Below the pieces are notes generated by a model. The model was given only the letters and a program-made list of their open reading frames with translations. It made no database searches and was not told where the DNA came from. A DNA stretch of 64,000 bases, taken from positions 18,072,199-18,136,198 of the forward strand of contig NC_083654.1 in NCBI RefSeq assembly GCF_963576545.1, written 5' to 3'. The DNA is from Limanda limanda (Eukaryota; Chordata; Actinopteri; Pleuronectiformes; Pleuronectidae). Made by a program: the position numbers and the translations under genes. Within the stretch, counting starts at the first letter, position 1; every line of letters begins with the position of its first letter. Shown piece by piece: positions 24,695 through 37,910 of this stretch.

Positions 24695-27583
24695 TCAAAG
24701 GGCCTTGAGTTGGGGAATGGCTTTTGAAGTTTCTCTCAGTGAGTGTGTTTCTGTTGGAGTGCTACAGTTGCTTCATCAATGCCACCGTTTCATACAGCGT
24801 CCCTATTCACGGCGCTGATGGAATACCTCACTTAGCGGAGAGAGAGGAACGGCGCCTGAACACTAGCCCCTTTTTTTTTTTTTTATTAATGGCAAATAGT
24901 TTTAATTATCCCGCTGCCTTTTGTTCCCCTCTAACGCCTCGCCATTGAAACGCTCCACATCATCGGCTTAATTAACTGATTGCAGCGCCGCGGTTTCAAA
25001 GAGACGCTCCGACCCTCGGTGTGAGAAGGTTCAGCTAACAAAGTCAAATCATGCCGTTGCCACTTTAGCGGACGGAATCCTCTCTGTCTCCCTCAGTGTG
25101 CGTCCTTTGTCATTTCCCCTCACCGCAAACTGTTTCTCTCTCTGAGTCAATAGGCTGTGTTGATTTACGCCCGTCGTTTATCCCACAATGCTCTATTTCG
25201 GTGACAGTGACGCAGCGTGAAGTAACAGCGTTGAGGAGTTGTCGTATTCTCTTGTCGGAGGATGATTTGTGGAGCTATGGCAGGTATGCGGAGAGGATTG
25301 TGTGTCTGTGTCTCTGAGATACTCAAATTGTTTATGTATGAGTGCGTGTGTTGTGTCTGTAGAGCTCTGAGGAATCTGGGAGTGTGCTTCGGTTGTGATA
25401 AGGTAGATAATGAATGTCAATAATGAACTGTGTGTGTGTGTGAGAGTACACAATCTGGTGAAAACTCGCCTACAGTCTGTTCCCGGTCCCTCCTCCTCCT
25501 CTCCTGAGAAGGAATTCCTGATTTATTGAAGCCTCTTCAGGAGCAAAAGTCTAATCTCCCTTCTTTAATCTCTCCGGCCAGCGCTTTGCTTTCTTCTCCA
25601 CCTCTGCCCCCTCCTTTCATCCATCCATCATCCTCTCATCTCTGCACTCTATCGCCCTGTGGAATGCTGGACCTCAGAAGCGAAAGGGGCCGCGATGTGG
25701 ATCAAAAGGTCGGACTAGCGCCAAGTCAGCACCGGAGAATATTTGCCCGACGGCTGTGAGCCAGAAGCGGCCTTGTGAATTTTTAATTATATAGACGGGA
25801 ATGATTCTCTCTAAAGATCCATAAAGGCCGTCGCAGGACAACCTGCACATGTCTGACCACTGCATCTAAAACCAGACTCACCTGGAGGCCACACAGTCAC
25901 CATGAGCACATGATCATGTTCCTCCTGTTTCACACATGCTACTAATGTGACCCACAAGGTGACCGGGCATCGTCACGGACGGGTGAACGGGAATGTGGGG
26001 ACCACCTAATCGGTTGGTTCAAGCCCGGGATTATTGGGTTGACCAGAAGCTGAGCTCGGGTCCATTCATCAGCACCAGACCCTGCTTAATACAGGGGGGG
26101 CTTAGAGGGGACAGCGAGGCCCAGAGCAGGGGCCGGGACCCTGGGTACAGAGTGAGGGGTGAGACAGGCCGGGTGGTGCTGTTTTTGCTCTTTTGTTCTG
26201 GGGTATTACTCCTTTACACTGGAGGTTTCGGAGTTGAAAGAGACACACTGACTCTGACTTTGTGTGTGTGTTGGTGTGTGTGTAAGTGTGTCCATTGTGG
26301 CAGAGGGGAAAGTGAGATGTGTTGACAGAATAATTAACGACGCTGGACGTAAAGGAGCTGTTTCTTTTTGGACATGTGTCTGGTGAAAGCTACGTGACTC
26401 CACGAGGGCGTCGGCACATCAGAGCTCGTCCGCGGCGCATCGCCGGCGCTGTTTAACGATACTGCTCCAACTCGCTTTGTTTCATCCGTCCCTCCATTCA
26501 TCCATCAATGTCGCCCGCCCCCCCTCCCACTCTCTGTCCGTCTTTCATCGCTCAATAAGCAAACCAGATCCTCATGTCAACTCAGTCCCTCCCTCCCCCC
26601 TCATCCCAAACCTGCTGAACCAATCGGAACCTTTCCCGGGTGGTATGCCAAATATGCAACTTTCTGACCCACTGTTTGCAGATCCGAGCACAAAGCGCCG
26701 TGGGTATGCCGGGGGGTCGCCATAGAAACAAATATGGTCCAACTCTTTTAGCTCCTCCCTTTTTACACAATATTCCAGCCTTTTCATTCATCGCACCGTG
26801 TGACTTTTCGTCATCCGTCTCAATCAGCTTTCCCCCTCTCCGCCCCGCCATTCAACCTTTGTCTCTCTGGATCATTGGTCATTCCGCTAGCAATCCTGAC
26901 TGAACTCGGTAGGCTTCTTTTTTTTTTTTTTTTGCCAAAATGACAAAGCTCTCAGTCCAGCAGAGAAATAATTGGCTGAGTCCCCTGCACTAAGGAGGCT
27001 TAGATGAATACATATGCTCTTTCCAACTGTCCCACACCGTCCCCTGAGCCATTTGTATCTTATAAGGGCCGGAGCAGAAAGGTCACCAATGACATCACAT
27101 TCCTCAGAAGGTAAATTTCTCTGCACAAAAATCAATTTCTCTGGATATGGCTGTAGTGCTCCGTGTTCTTCTCACCCCCCCGACAAACACAGTCCGAGTT
27201 TGTCGCCTAATGAATCCCACGGGGAATTTACTCTACGCCGGGGCCGGCCTCGGTTAAATTAAATTGATTTCCAAATGTAGGAAGAAGTAGCAGCAGCAGC
27301 TCTTGCTCACAGATATCTGGTCCTCAAAATGGTTTAAATAAAACCGGCCTCTAGGGGGAAGCAGTATTTGCTGTGCACACTTTCAACAAAAAAGGCCAGA
27401 GCCAAAACAAATGTTACACAATGACCCTTATTCAAACAACACAACAAACACAATGCTTCGTTTTCAGAGATACTATCTGACTTTGCTGGCTGATTCTTCC
27501 TCATCTAAACACATGACATTGAATGTCACCAGGACTCGACAAACAAGTCTGGAGGACACACACACACTCTGTATGTCTCCCCT

Positions 27584-27614
<31 letters not shown>

Positions 27615-29599
27615 CGTCTCCTCTCACACACACACACTATGAGAACGATTGTGCAGGCTCTCCTCGTAATTGTAGTGTGATCTTAAATCTGTGTGCTTTT
27701 CCTTTCTGCTTTTACGTGTGATTGAAGCAGAGAAGAGAGGAGGGGAAGAGTGGGAAGGAGCAGGGGAAGTCTGCAGCGTAGATAAGGAAGAGGCACGAGG
27801 ATGGGCAGGGGTCAGAGAAACGCTGGCGGGGGGGTTGACACTGATCGGAGGGGAATCTGAAATAGAGACTTTGATGGAATGGCATGTGTGATCCCAAATC
27901 CTCCTCCGGGCTCGACGGTTCAGCACATCCCTCAAAAGAAAACCCTCTTCTCACTAATACTGACTCCTAATCCACTCACTTCAAGTTCTTCACTCCTCAA
28001 AACGAAATCTGGGAAATTCAATCAACCTCTGCGGGAGTCCAGGCAGTTACGGCCTCGCGTGTGTTGGTGTGTGAGAACTGTATTGTTTACTGTGCAGACA
28101 GGATACGCTGTTTTCCCGGGAAAAGCCGTAGCCAGGAAGAGCCGCGCTTCACAGGGAAACACACAGCAGACAGCGTGCAGACTCTGCTAACACCACCAGC
28201 ACGCCTTCGGGAAGTTAAGACCTTTGGCCTGGATTCACTGTCTAGTGCAGTCGATAAGTCCTGCGGCGCTACAACACCTCCCGGGGATATTGAACCAGGT
28301 GAAGATATCCTCTGGATCAATACTGTCCCCAAGGTAAAGTCTCCTGACAGACACAAGACAGATCATAAACACACTGCAGTGATCATTGAGCCTGAGAGGC
28401 GATTACTATCCGTTTGGAAATCGGGTATTTTTCCCCCCAGATTGAATTCACCAGACAGATTACAAAACAGATTAAGGGTGGTGGGTTGAGAGGGGGCATA
28501 GATGATGGGAGAGAAAGATGGAAACAGATTTAAAGAGTTCACTGAAGAGAAGGATGAGCAGGCGGAGGAGGAGGGGGAAGGGGCTGCGGTGGGTTTAGAG
28601 CGAAGGCTGGATTAATAGGTGAAGTGGGGAACCTGGATGCTTTTCCCAGGAAAGTAGCTTCGGGTTCAGATTACTCGTGGATCACAGTGAGACGACCCGG
28701 TCTTATCTCTCATCTCTCCAGCATCCACACACACGCTCAAAGACGTGGAATGCAAACAGACATTTGAACCTACTCCTACACGTTTGTTTTTCCTTCATTT
28801 AATCCCTATCCCGTGTGTTTTTTTTTCACACCGGCTCGACCTCTTTTCACTGCTTCGGCGATGGCACTCCAGGCTGGAGAAGAATACGCTGGACGACAGG
28901 CGGACAAGTGAAAGGACCAGGAAGAGGGGAAAAGGTTTGCTGAGAAGACTGGAGTGTCTTTTCACGGGGATGGAGGAGAAGAAAGCTTTCGGCGAGGGAG
29001 AGAAAGCGTGAAGGAAAGGGCAAAGTGCCTTGTGACGGATTGCCATGGGTGCCAAGGACGATAAAAAAATTCCACACCTCTTAGCCTGCTTCCCTTCCAT
29101 TCCCAAGAGCCAGAGTTGGAGGTGAGGAAATAATAGACTGAAAAGGGACGGCTTGTAAAGTTGAGATAAAAGCCGGTGAAGGAGGGAAGAGGGAAAGACA
29201 GTTTCCCAGAGGCAGAGCCACAGCCGTGTGAAGAGAGGCCGGCCTGAGTGGCAGCCGGTATTCAGGCAGCGCCGGCGTGACAGAATGACTGACAGACTGA
29301 TAGAGGCTGTGCCACTTCATCACATAGTGAACTCCGACCCCCAATCAGTCACACCAGTTACCATTCTCTTTCTGTGGCTCGCTGTAAAGGCCCTTCCCCA
29401 ATTTGTATAGGAAGTATCCTAAAAACACCCATACTGGTTGGATAAAGACCGAGAAAATGCTCCATGTGGGTGAAACACAGCTTCAATAACTCCCCCGATT
29501 TGAGCCAGAACAGCACAAATCGAGCTGCAGTGAATTGCACACACGCACCAGTCTCATAAATATGTCTGATTTGTTTTTCATCGAGATCCATGAATCATT

Positions 29600-29830
29600 A
29601 TTCCGCTGGGAAATCTGTAAAAATGTCGAAAAAGATGCCTTATCTAGCAATGTTAGAAAAAGGGATTAAAAAAATTCCTGGATCCGCCCTGAACTTCAGT
29701 TGGTTCCTCCCTGACGCATAAGGCATTCTTTCAGCAAGATTTGCGCTAATTAGTCCAGATGTTCTTCAGTAATATTAATCAAAAACAAACACAAAGGGGG
29801 AAAATATAACCTCTTTGGAAAAGGTAATCA
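29600..29830 (-). repeat. Interspersed repeat family X, fragment in efna1 intron 1
   Basis: The - strand has CTGAAGTTCAGGGCGGATCC, AGGAATTTTTTTAATCCC and TTTTTCGACATTTTT. Word order is as in other family X copies. It is divergent, so it is old. Confidence 0.55.
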
Positions 29831-32340
29831 AATAAAATCACAAATTCCAGAAATCTGCAAGTGAATGCTGGATTTTTATCAGAATCAAAGAGCTCCTTGA
29901 AAAAAACAACAAAGTTAAGACTTGGGAATTAGACTGGATTAGTTTAAAAAAAAATGTGTTACCATAACAGAGACGGTGGTTAGGAAGACGAAGAGATAAA
30001 GAAGTGAAAATAATCAAACGTTCTATCAGATGTGCGTGTGTGTGTGTGTGTGTGTGTGTGAGCATGAGCCATGAAACAGTTAAACAGATTCACCGAGCTG
30101 CAGACCACGGAACCAAGTTGAGAAAAGGGAACCTGGCCAAGAGGAGGGGGAGGGAGGTGCTGGAGAGAGGGAGAGACAGGTACAAAGAGGAGGAGGAGGA
30201 GGAGGAGGTGGAGGAGCAGGAAGAGGAGGGGGCGGTGGTGGTGGTCGACTCATGCTCTGTCAGCCAGGGGAGAAGAGGGAGGGAGAGGAGTGAGAGAGCA
30301 GATTATTTCCTCACGTTAGAGTTGTAGAGTCCATAGGGCTCCTGGGACGATGTTAACATCAATCACAACTGTGTGGCCCATGTGTGTGTGGGTGGGTGTG
30401 TGTCTGTGTGTGTGGGTTAATGTGTATCCGAGCGTGTGAGTCACTTGGATGCATTGTTGCACATGTGAGCGAGCTCCGGCACAGTCACTCCCTTCACAAC
30501 AAGACACGTACGCACACTGGCACGCCGGGACCCCAGCTGACTGGGCAGCGCCGGTGAGCCTCCTCTCTTTCTGGGAATCAATCGGTGCTCGCGGTTAATC
30601 AGACACTAAAGGTTACAAACACAACAGCCACGCAAAAGGTCAGGAAGCACTGAAACACACACACACACACTGTTGGGAATATATTCCACTCGCGCTGAAA
30701 CAAAGCAGTCGTTAAAGTGCAGGCAGATACGACCTTGGGAGTCAGCAGGCCCCAAGGCGAGCGAGCACACACACACACACACACACAGACACACACACAG
30801 ACACACACACTGAAGTGAGTGGGGAGCAGTGCAGCCGCGCATGTGTCGACACAATGAGGGAAAAGGAAATGAGCCTGCACCACAAGTGATCAATCTGTGA
30901 TCGATTTGATTAACGGCAGCTTCCTGACCAGTGGGATGGAAGAGGCTGAAGAAACAAAAGGGAGGGAGAGAGAGAGAGAGAGAGATCCTCGGGAGGGACG
31001 TCTGTCGAGTAACAGGTCCAAGGGGTGGGTGGGATGGGTGGGGGGAGCAGCTTGCCGGGAAAGATGAAAAGTACCGAATTAGAAAGAGAAAAAACAACAT
31101 CTCAGAATCTCGGTGCTTTTTCTAGGAATACAGGATTAAGAGTTGCCAAAGGGAGAGATTTAGCACAGTCATCCGGAAAAAAAAAAATAGCAAGTGCAAA
31201 GGGAGCGGATTACAAGTGTATATATACAGGAATGATTACTGTCGTTCCGCAGCAGGGACACAGCAAAACGCCTTTTTCCATCTGGGGGACTTTGACTTCA
31301 TTCTGATTTTCAGTGAAAGGCTTTGTCGCGCTGTAATTACGGCCTTTCTGAGAACAGTGACTGCTGCAGTTTCGAGCTCGGGAGAGGAGAGAGAGAATCC
31401 TTCTGAGTATCTAGGTGTTTCAAAACCAAGACCAGACATGTGTTTGCGCACACTGATTGATTTGGACGGTGTCAGTTCAGTGTGTGTGTGTGTGTGTGAT
31501 TGAGCGTCTTGGCTGGTGATTGTGTGTCAGGAGTCTCTGTTTGTGCATGCCCGTCTGTTAGTGGGTGCGTGTAGAAGTTCATCTGTGGTGTGTAAACCTA
31601 ACCCTTCCACCTCGCCCGAGCCTGTTCGCCCCAGCCATCATCAACCATAATTCTAATTGACCCCCACTTATGCCGAATGGCCCCTAACCCCGACAATTTC
31701 AGCTCCAATTTCTCCTCCCTGAGCAATCCATCTCTCTCCCACAGCGTGACCTACTGGGCAGCTCTCGAGTTACCTCCTCTGTCTCTGTCAAACGCCATTA
31801 TTACTCGTCTTACCACCTGAAATATGAACGCTCTACGTCTCCCCGACAGCCACGTTAGAACCCCCCCGATGCCATATCTCTTGATTTAGGGGGATGCGGC
31901 AACCTCCCACCTCTCCTCTCCACACAGAGGTTTCAGGCCTCTCAGTCAGATGCGGAGGATATTGCAACAGATATTTCAACATGTTGTGCAGTGATTCAGG
32001 CCTTTAAAAATCCACACACATTGCCAATAAGAAATGTCAGCCCTCCCCTGTTGAAATCCATCTCATGAATGGAGAAGGCACAACTGCAGCAAAAGAGCAC
32101 AAATTCACAGACTTGTAGCAAATGAGGAGAAATGATTACATGCCGTACGTGAGTCAGGAGGAGGAAATAGAAATCATAGATCATACCCCCACCCCCCACC
32201 TTCCAATGAACAAGTGAGCTCCACAGAAAAAATCACCCAAATTAAAGTCACTGCATTTCTCTTCCTTTCCTCCAGAGAGTCACTGTCACTTCACTAAGAT
32301 AAACAGATCACAAAAAAACTAATGTAACTCATCCTGTAGT

Positions 32341-32512
<172 letters not shown>

Positions 32513-32620
32513 AAAGATTGCGAAATTGATAACATCTGAACAGGTTAGACAAAGTATTGCAGGTAGACAGAAGCATAATAACAGGTTCGAGCCCTGAGAG
32601 GCAGGGATGAGGAGGTGGGG

Positions 32621-32624
<4 letters not shown>

Positions 32625-32700
<76 letters not shown>
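32625..32700 (+). repeat. (GA)n array, 76 bp, in efna1 intron 1
   Basis: Pure GA/TC repeat about 115 bp after the CA array and 245 bp from the exon 1 donor. A pure polypurine mirror repeat can form triplex DNA. On the transcript it is a CU run. Confidence 0.97.
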
Positions 32701-32702
<2 letters not shown>

Positions 32703-32945
32703 CCCATGCAACTATTCTGAATTATCATCACAACAACAGGCAGTTGCCTCCATCACAAATTTATCAGCACCACATCCTTGCATATGCATGAAGCTGCAGC
32801 CCGGACACACGCATCTGAATAGTGTGATCCTCACCGGTTATATTAGATGTGTTCGTTTTTTGCAGCGATGCGTAACGAAGAGTCTGCAGAGCTGGGTTCG
32901 AATGCATTGGGATTAACAATCGGGTAAAATTCAACAGATGCTTAC

Positions 32946-33043
32946 TTTTGGTTGGTGCTGTTCCAGTAGACGCTGTGCCGCTCCGAGGACGCGCACCACG
33001 CGAACGCGCTCACTGCGAAGCCCACAATCCAAACCAAATCCAT
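32946..33043 (-). CDS. efna1: efna1 coding exon 1: signal peptide, start of ephrin-A1
   Basis: 98 nt, from the ATG at 33043 to AACCAAAA|GTAAGC, encoding residues 1-32 plus two bases of codon 33. MDLVWIVGFAVSAFAW is a signal peptide, with likely cleavage near ASS|E (20/21). It is followed by RHSVYWNSTN, whose NST (28-30) is an N-glycosylation site shared with mammalian ephrin-A1. The ATG sits in a strong CCACCATGG context. Joining exons 1 to 5 gives 227 residues, a normal ephrin-A length, with phases 2, 1, 1, 1. The frame is open upstream to 33178 but has no ATG there, so this start is well supported. Confidence 0.95.
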
Positions 33044-33092
33044 GGTGGAGGAGAGGAAGCGTGTGCACGACAGGAACCGCAACTCAGGTGGT

Positions 33093-33105
33093 GGGGGGGG
33101 GGGGG
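33093..33105 (+). repeat. Poly-G run (poly-C in the efna1 5' leader)
   Basis: Thirteen consecutive Gs, preceded by GGTGGT. It lies 50-62 bp upstream of the ephrin start codon, on the sense strand a C-run that is probably in the 5' UTR. Homopolymers of this length are often variable or misassembled. Confidence 0.9.
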
Positions 33106-33189
33106 TTGTATTATAAGCAAAGAAAACTTGAAAAGTTGAATAAAGAAGAGGTTGATCCGCGCGCCTGGAGCCGTGCACGCACTTTACGC

Positions 33190-33470
33190 AAAGGACGTAT
33201 CGCAGAACGCACCCCCCAAAAAAATAATAATAATGTAAAAAAGCAAGTCAGCTCTTTGGAGAAGTGGAAACTGCAGAAGAGGTCGCGACCACTCAGTCAA
33301 ATCCGTAGTGAATGGAGCTGGAGGTGCGAGGAGCCTGGTTTTGTGAAACGCCCACAGCCAAGAGCCCCGCCCCCTGGGCCGGAGAGGACCAATCAGAGGG
33401 CTGTCCGAGAGACCCGAAGCTCCTCTTCACAACATTACGGCGTCGCGTATTCATGAGCCTCGAACAAAGA
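33190..33470 (-). promoter_or_regulatory. efna1 promoter region (CG-rich, GC box, CCAAT box)
   Basis: The region upstream of exon 1 is CG-rich, with a GC box GCCCCGCCCCC at 33364-33374 and a CCAAT element (CCAATCAGAG) at 33389-33398 (inverted relative to the gene; NF-Y sites act in both orientations). No obvious TATA box. The transcription start is not fixed by sequence; between 33060 and 33300 is likely. The CG content falls sharply beyond 33480. Confidence 0.5.
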
Positions 33471-33542
33471 TTTAATACGTGTTTACCGTGATTTACAGAA
33501 TTTAGAAATATTACATCAGAGGCACTTGTTGAAGGAGTTTAC

Positions 33543-34256
33543 AGTCAACTCATCACACTTTTTAAATTTAATAAAGATGAAGCAGATCCCTATGTATGAA
33601 TGTTGTCCTATAAGAAGCTATACTGTATTACACGTTTTCTACAAATAAATCTAGAAGCAGCTTTCATTTTAAAATAAAGTGTTGATCAATAATTTCTGTA
33701 TGCAATTGTATTGTATTGTAATAATCTAATTACATTAAATTCTAAAGTGTCTCTATTGTATGTTCTTCTGCTGCATGGGGTAGACTGGCCGGGGGTAGGT
33801 GGGTATTATTGTGGGTAGGGGTATATCCATCAGATTTGTGATTATAATTGTATAATTGTATTGAGTACCCAAAGAAAACCAATAAAACGTGTTAAACAGA
33901 AAAAAAATAGTAATAATAATAATTTCCTCATATTATTAATTTTGTATCTTGTTTGCTTACATGTGAATCAAACTCCCACAGGAAGTAAAAGCATATAAAC
34001 CAGGTAAAACCATATACTGCAATCCAAAAAATATAAAAAAAACAATTACAAACTCTTTCTATCTTGCACTTTTCTAAACAAAGTTATAAAATGCTGTAAA
34101 AAGAACACAGGGAATGAAACAAAACAAGAAATCAGGCATTGAAACCCTTCCCTATAATATGCTTGAAGCAATTATCAACACAAAACCCAGACTAAATGCA
34201 TATAGAGTTTATAAAACAGCTCACTGATACTTTACAAATGAGACCTGACCATTCAT
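33543..34256. repeat. Tandem duplication unit 1 (carries a retroposon)
   Basis: Matches 34257-34720 in order: CATCACACTTTTTAAATT, AGCAGATCCCTA, TGAATGTTGTCCTATAA, TACACGTTTTCTACAAATAA, AAAATAAAGTGTTGATCAAT, then after an insertion TTTCCTCA, TTGTTTGCTTACATGT, TTGCACTTTTC, TATAAAATGCTGTAAAA, CCCTTCCCTATAATATGCTT and TTACAAATGAGACCTGACCA. Divergence is modest (roughly one difference per 10 bp by eye). It lies just upstream of efna1. Confidence 0.85.
33697..33917 (+). mobile_element. Short retroposon insertion with 9-bp TSD
   Basis: 221 bp present in duplication unit 1 and absent from unit 2. It is flanked by direct repeats AATAATTTC (33688-33696 and 33918-33926), one of which corresponds to the uninterrupted site CAATCATTTCCTC in unit 2. 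It ends CCAATAAAACGTGTTAAACA followed by an A-rich tail with TAATAATAAT. The AATAAA plus A-tail indicates a 5'-truncated LINE (L1-like) or processed RNA copied by LINE machinery. Confidence 0.75.
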
Positions 34257-34720
34257 CAGTCATCTCATCACACTTTTTAAATTGAATAAAGATTAAGCAG
34301 ATCCCTAAGTATGAATGTTGTCCTATAATAAGCTATAATTCATTACACGTTTTCTACAAATAACTCCAGAAGCAGCTTTAATTTTAAAATAAAGTGTTGA
34401 TCAATCATTTCCTCAAATTATCAATTTTTAACTTGTTTGCTTACATGTAAATCAAACTCCCAAAGGAAGTAAAAAAAACTGTTTAACCATATACTGCAAT
34501 CAAAAAAACATAAAAAACAAAATTAGAAGCTATTTCAATCTTGCACTTTTCGAAACAAAGTTATAAAATGCTGTAAAAGGAACACAGGGAATGAAATGGC
34601 ATTAAAACCCTTCCCTATAATATGCTTAAAGTAATTATCAACAAAAAAAAAACAGACTAAATACATATAGAGTTTATAAAACAGCTCCCTGATACTTTAC
34701 AAATGAGACCTGACCATTAT
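34257..34720. repeat. Tandem duplication unit 2 (empty site)
   Basis: Direct repeat of 33543-34256 lacking the 221-bp insertion. It keeps the pre-integration site and so dates the insertion after the duplication. Ends with GAGACCTGACCATTATAAGC, then unique sequence. Confidence 0.85.
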
Positions 34721-37480
34721 AAGCCGCAAAAAACGTCCCAGTATTTGCAAAGCGATAACATTATGCAGTTTCTCCAGGTTCTGTCATGCGCCCATGAGCG
34801 AGTTAAGTTTTTCTCCACACTCCTTATCTATCACTCAAGTGCACCAGCCTCCCTGGAGTACTGGTTGGGCAACTTCCTGTGTGTTTGCACAGGGATTTCT
34901 TGCACTGAAGGTGGTGTTTTTATCCAACAGGTTTTTTTCAATGGCTCCTTTGTGTGAGTGCAGGCATTTAACGGCCCCTGTCCCAGGATGCAAATCTTTG
35001 CGTTTAATCAAAGGGTTTTACACAGTTAAAAAAACTGTAGAGAAAAGATGATCACACATGTAAAGATTGTGCATTCAACTAGGAGCATGTTAGCTTCTGA
35101 AACACAAACCCTGATTCTCATTTTCTCTTCCACTGACATGAGTAATCTGGACCCCGAGCCGCCCGTGCAGCCTGGTGAGCCGTTCTGCCGGAGGGCGTTT
35201 TCAGGCCTGCTTCTGCTTGACATGGCACTTCATTTGCTATGCCTGCTTAGCAGTGCAACGGCTCCGAAGGTATCACGGTGAATGAAGAAAAAAAACAAGC
35301 AGGAAGAAGGAAAAGCTTTCTGCGTATTGAATGTCTGTGGGCATGTGGATGCAGGGACGTGATCAGGTGAACGCTGCAGGGACAATAAGGTTGGTCCGTG
35401 TGGAAGAAAAGACATTGATGGATTGCAGATGGTGCCAGTTTCTCCTGATGTAAGACTTCATCTGAAAAGTGAAAGTGGAGTGAAATGCATTTAGCGGTGA
35501 ACTCAATCAATCACGATTCACCTTTCAACAGAACACATGTCGATTGGATTAAACCACAGGAACATGGATGAAACTTTAGAAGGTCAAGGCTTTCACAGTC
35601 GGCCTGGCAGATTCACCGGATAATTAAAGTGTCAGGTGAGGCTGCTGATTGTGCATCAACACACGTTATCTGACAATTTAATTGTCACGGCGCCGTCACT
35701 CCCACTCGCCCGGTGCTGCTGGCAGATAAAGCAACGAATAATGTCTGTTTGCAATGCTTGTTAACCCGGGGTCTGCCGCTGCGCTGCTCTGTTGTCCTTA
35801 TCTTTGAATAATCACCTGGAGTGAGACGCCCACACGAGCGTTTCACCGAGCTCTTTATGTACCAACTCTTTATTTTGGTTATCTGCTGCAGGAGAACCAG
35901 ACTCAAGAGGACTTACGTGCCTTTCAGTATTGACCGTATTACGCAATCTGCATTTAAGAATTCTCTCCAAACTGACAAACCATTACAGATCCAACAGTGC
36001 AGATACAGAAAGGCACATATACATGGTAATTGTGTGCTATTCGGTGTCAAGCAGGTCACTCCAAATGATGTGCTCTGTATTCATGAAGAGTGCTCGTCCC
36101 GGTGGATCCAGTTTTTCTCTTTTTCTCGTTCAGTTTCCGATTGTTTTCTCTGGTTCTGTGGGAAGATAAGAAGGTGAAAGGGACGGAGAACACATAATTG
36201 TCATTTGCATCGCAATTGAAAATTTGTTGTGGAAAAGCTTTCCACCGCACGGCAGACGTTTATGTCAAAACTCCATCAGGAAACGCCCAGACCTTTAATT
36301 TCATACCAACCTGAAATAATGCATGAGTAAATAGAAAGATAGAGTGAATCCGCCCTGATGTGTGTATTTTTTTATACATGGATCTCTGTTGGCTTGGACG
36401 ACTGCAGAGACGCAAATATAGACACACACACATGCACATAAACACAACCCTATTCACCTCAAACCCTGACGGAATTTGCACCGAGTCTGTTCCGCGGCAC
36501 GAAAATACGATATAGGAAAATGATAGGGAAAACCATCTAATCTCTGCATGGGAACTCGAGCGTCCATAATTTGTTTTCTTCGACCATCTCAACCAGAGTA
36601 ATTAGATGATGTCATGGATTTGCACTTTCCGTGATCCCGAAAGGAGAAAATCACAACACAGGATTTTGTTTCCCAGTCAAATCCACGAAAAAAATATCCG
36701 CCTCTGTTCAGGAACAACCTGCCCACAACTTGCAAAACAATAACTGTGTTTAACACGTTCTCAGACCAAGTGTAATCTGCTCTTTCCACTTCGCCTCCAC
36801 CTGAGCAGGTTTTCACAGAGGCAGCGAGTCGCCCACTTATCTTCGGCTGAAGCCTTTTGCCACTTTCTTCCTCCTTCCTCTCGAATGTGGCCATCACAGG
36901 AGAAGTGCTTGGGCCCTTTGCTGTGAATACAAATGAGAGGTTTAATGACAGACTGTCATAATGTTCCCATCCCCAAACAGAATCCCCCAACCCACCGGTG
37001 CTCGGTGCAGTGCGTCACTCACTGCGCTGGCCTCCCCACTTTGTGTCCTCTATTGTGAGTCAATGCACCTCCTCTGCAGGAGTCGTTCCTGAACCTATGA
37101 GCTCTTTCTTTGCAAACAATGGAAGTGAAGTGTTTCCTGTAATTAGCATTGCACAGGTCTACCTCCGCTTATGAAATAGAGCGACTCTGTAAAGGCGGCA
37201 TAACCCTCCTTCCCTCAGTTTCCTGCCAGTGAAGAACAAGTTTGTTCATGGTCTTGTTTTTGCCTTCATGCGCTGGTGCAACTGTTGATTCTTTTTTTTT
37301 CTTCTTTGCCTTTCCCAAGGCGACAGAAAGCACAGTTAATGATTAGGTGGAGCAATTTTAAAGCAAAACAAAGCTAATTAGTGGGTAGCTCTAGCGTTGC
37401 TGTGAAGAGATGAAGTGGTAAGTGCCAGTTCCTAATTAGCTGTGGTTAATTATCAGAGGTAAACAAAGAGGTGGTTGATT
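34721..37480. other. efna1 upstream intergenic DNA, no gene seen
   Basis: In mammals EFNA3 would lie upstream of EFNA1. No ephrin exon (the conserved FQRFTPFTLG block, for example) was found here or anywhere to 64000. Some parts, such as 35930-36250 and 37120-37460, are AT-balanced, repeat-poor and could be conserved regulatory DNA, but I cannot show it. Confidence 0.5.
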
Positions 37481-37596
37481 ACGCATGGCCACATTCACCG
37501 ATCAGTGTGACACCGGAGAGATCGGAGTTCAGAGTCTGAATTCTGTGACATGTCACGCTGGGAGTCAGGCAGCCGCAGTGCTTAGACATTTGGGAA

Positions 37597-37600
<4 letters not shown>

Positions 37601-37631
<31 letters not shown>
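37601..37631 (+). repeat. (AC)n microsatellite, interrupted
   Basis: 31-bp AC run, then GAGACGCACCC and another short AC run to about 37647. Confidence 0.95.
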
Positions 37632-37633
<2 letters not shown>

Positions 37634-37910
37634 ACGCACCCACACACACAGACACAAATACGTTCGCCTGCTTAACCACCATACACGCCAAACTGGGAGA
37701 CAAAGAGCAGCTGAAAAGGAGGCGGATGAGGAAGAGGAGGCTCGAGGAGAAATGCAAACACGATGTTAGATAACAGGAGTGTAAGAAGCAAGAATGAAAG
37801 CAAAAGTGAGGAGGCGTGCGAGATGAGAGTGAGGGGCTTAAAAAAAAAGATGTTCTTAAGAGGGACAATATGCAAAGTAGCAGGATGCAGGAGAAAAGAG
37901 GAAAGAGGAG

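Noticed and set aside
28061..28489. 142-codon ORF inside efna1 intron 1
   Set aside because: No recognisable domain, no Kozak or splice support, and located in the intron on the opposite strand; probably chance.
33044..33178. Upstream in-frame extension of ephrin-A1
   Set aside because: The frame is open but has no ATG (it begins with GTG), crosses a poly-C run, and would precede an obvious signal peptide; the ATG at 33043 has a strong context.
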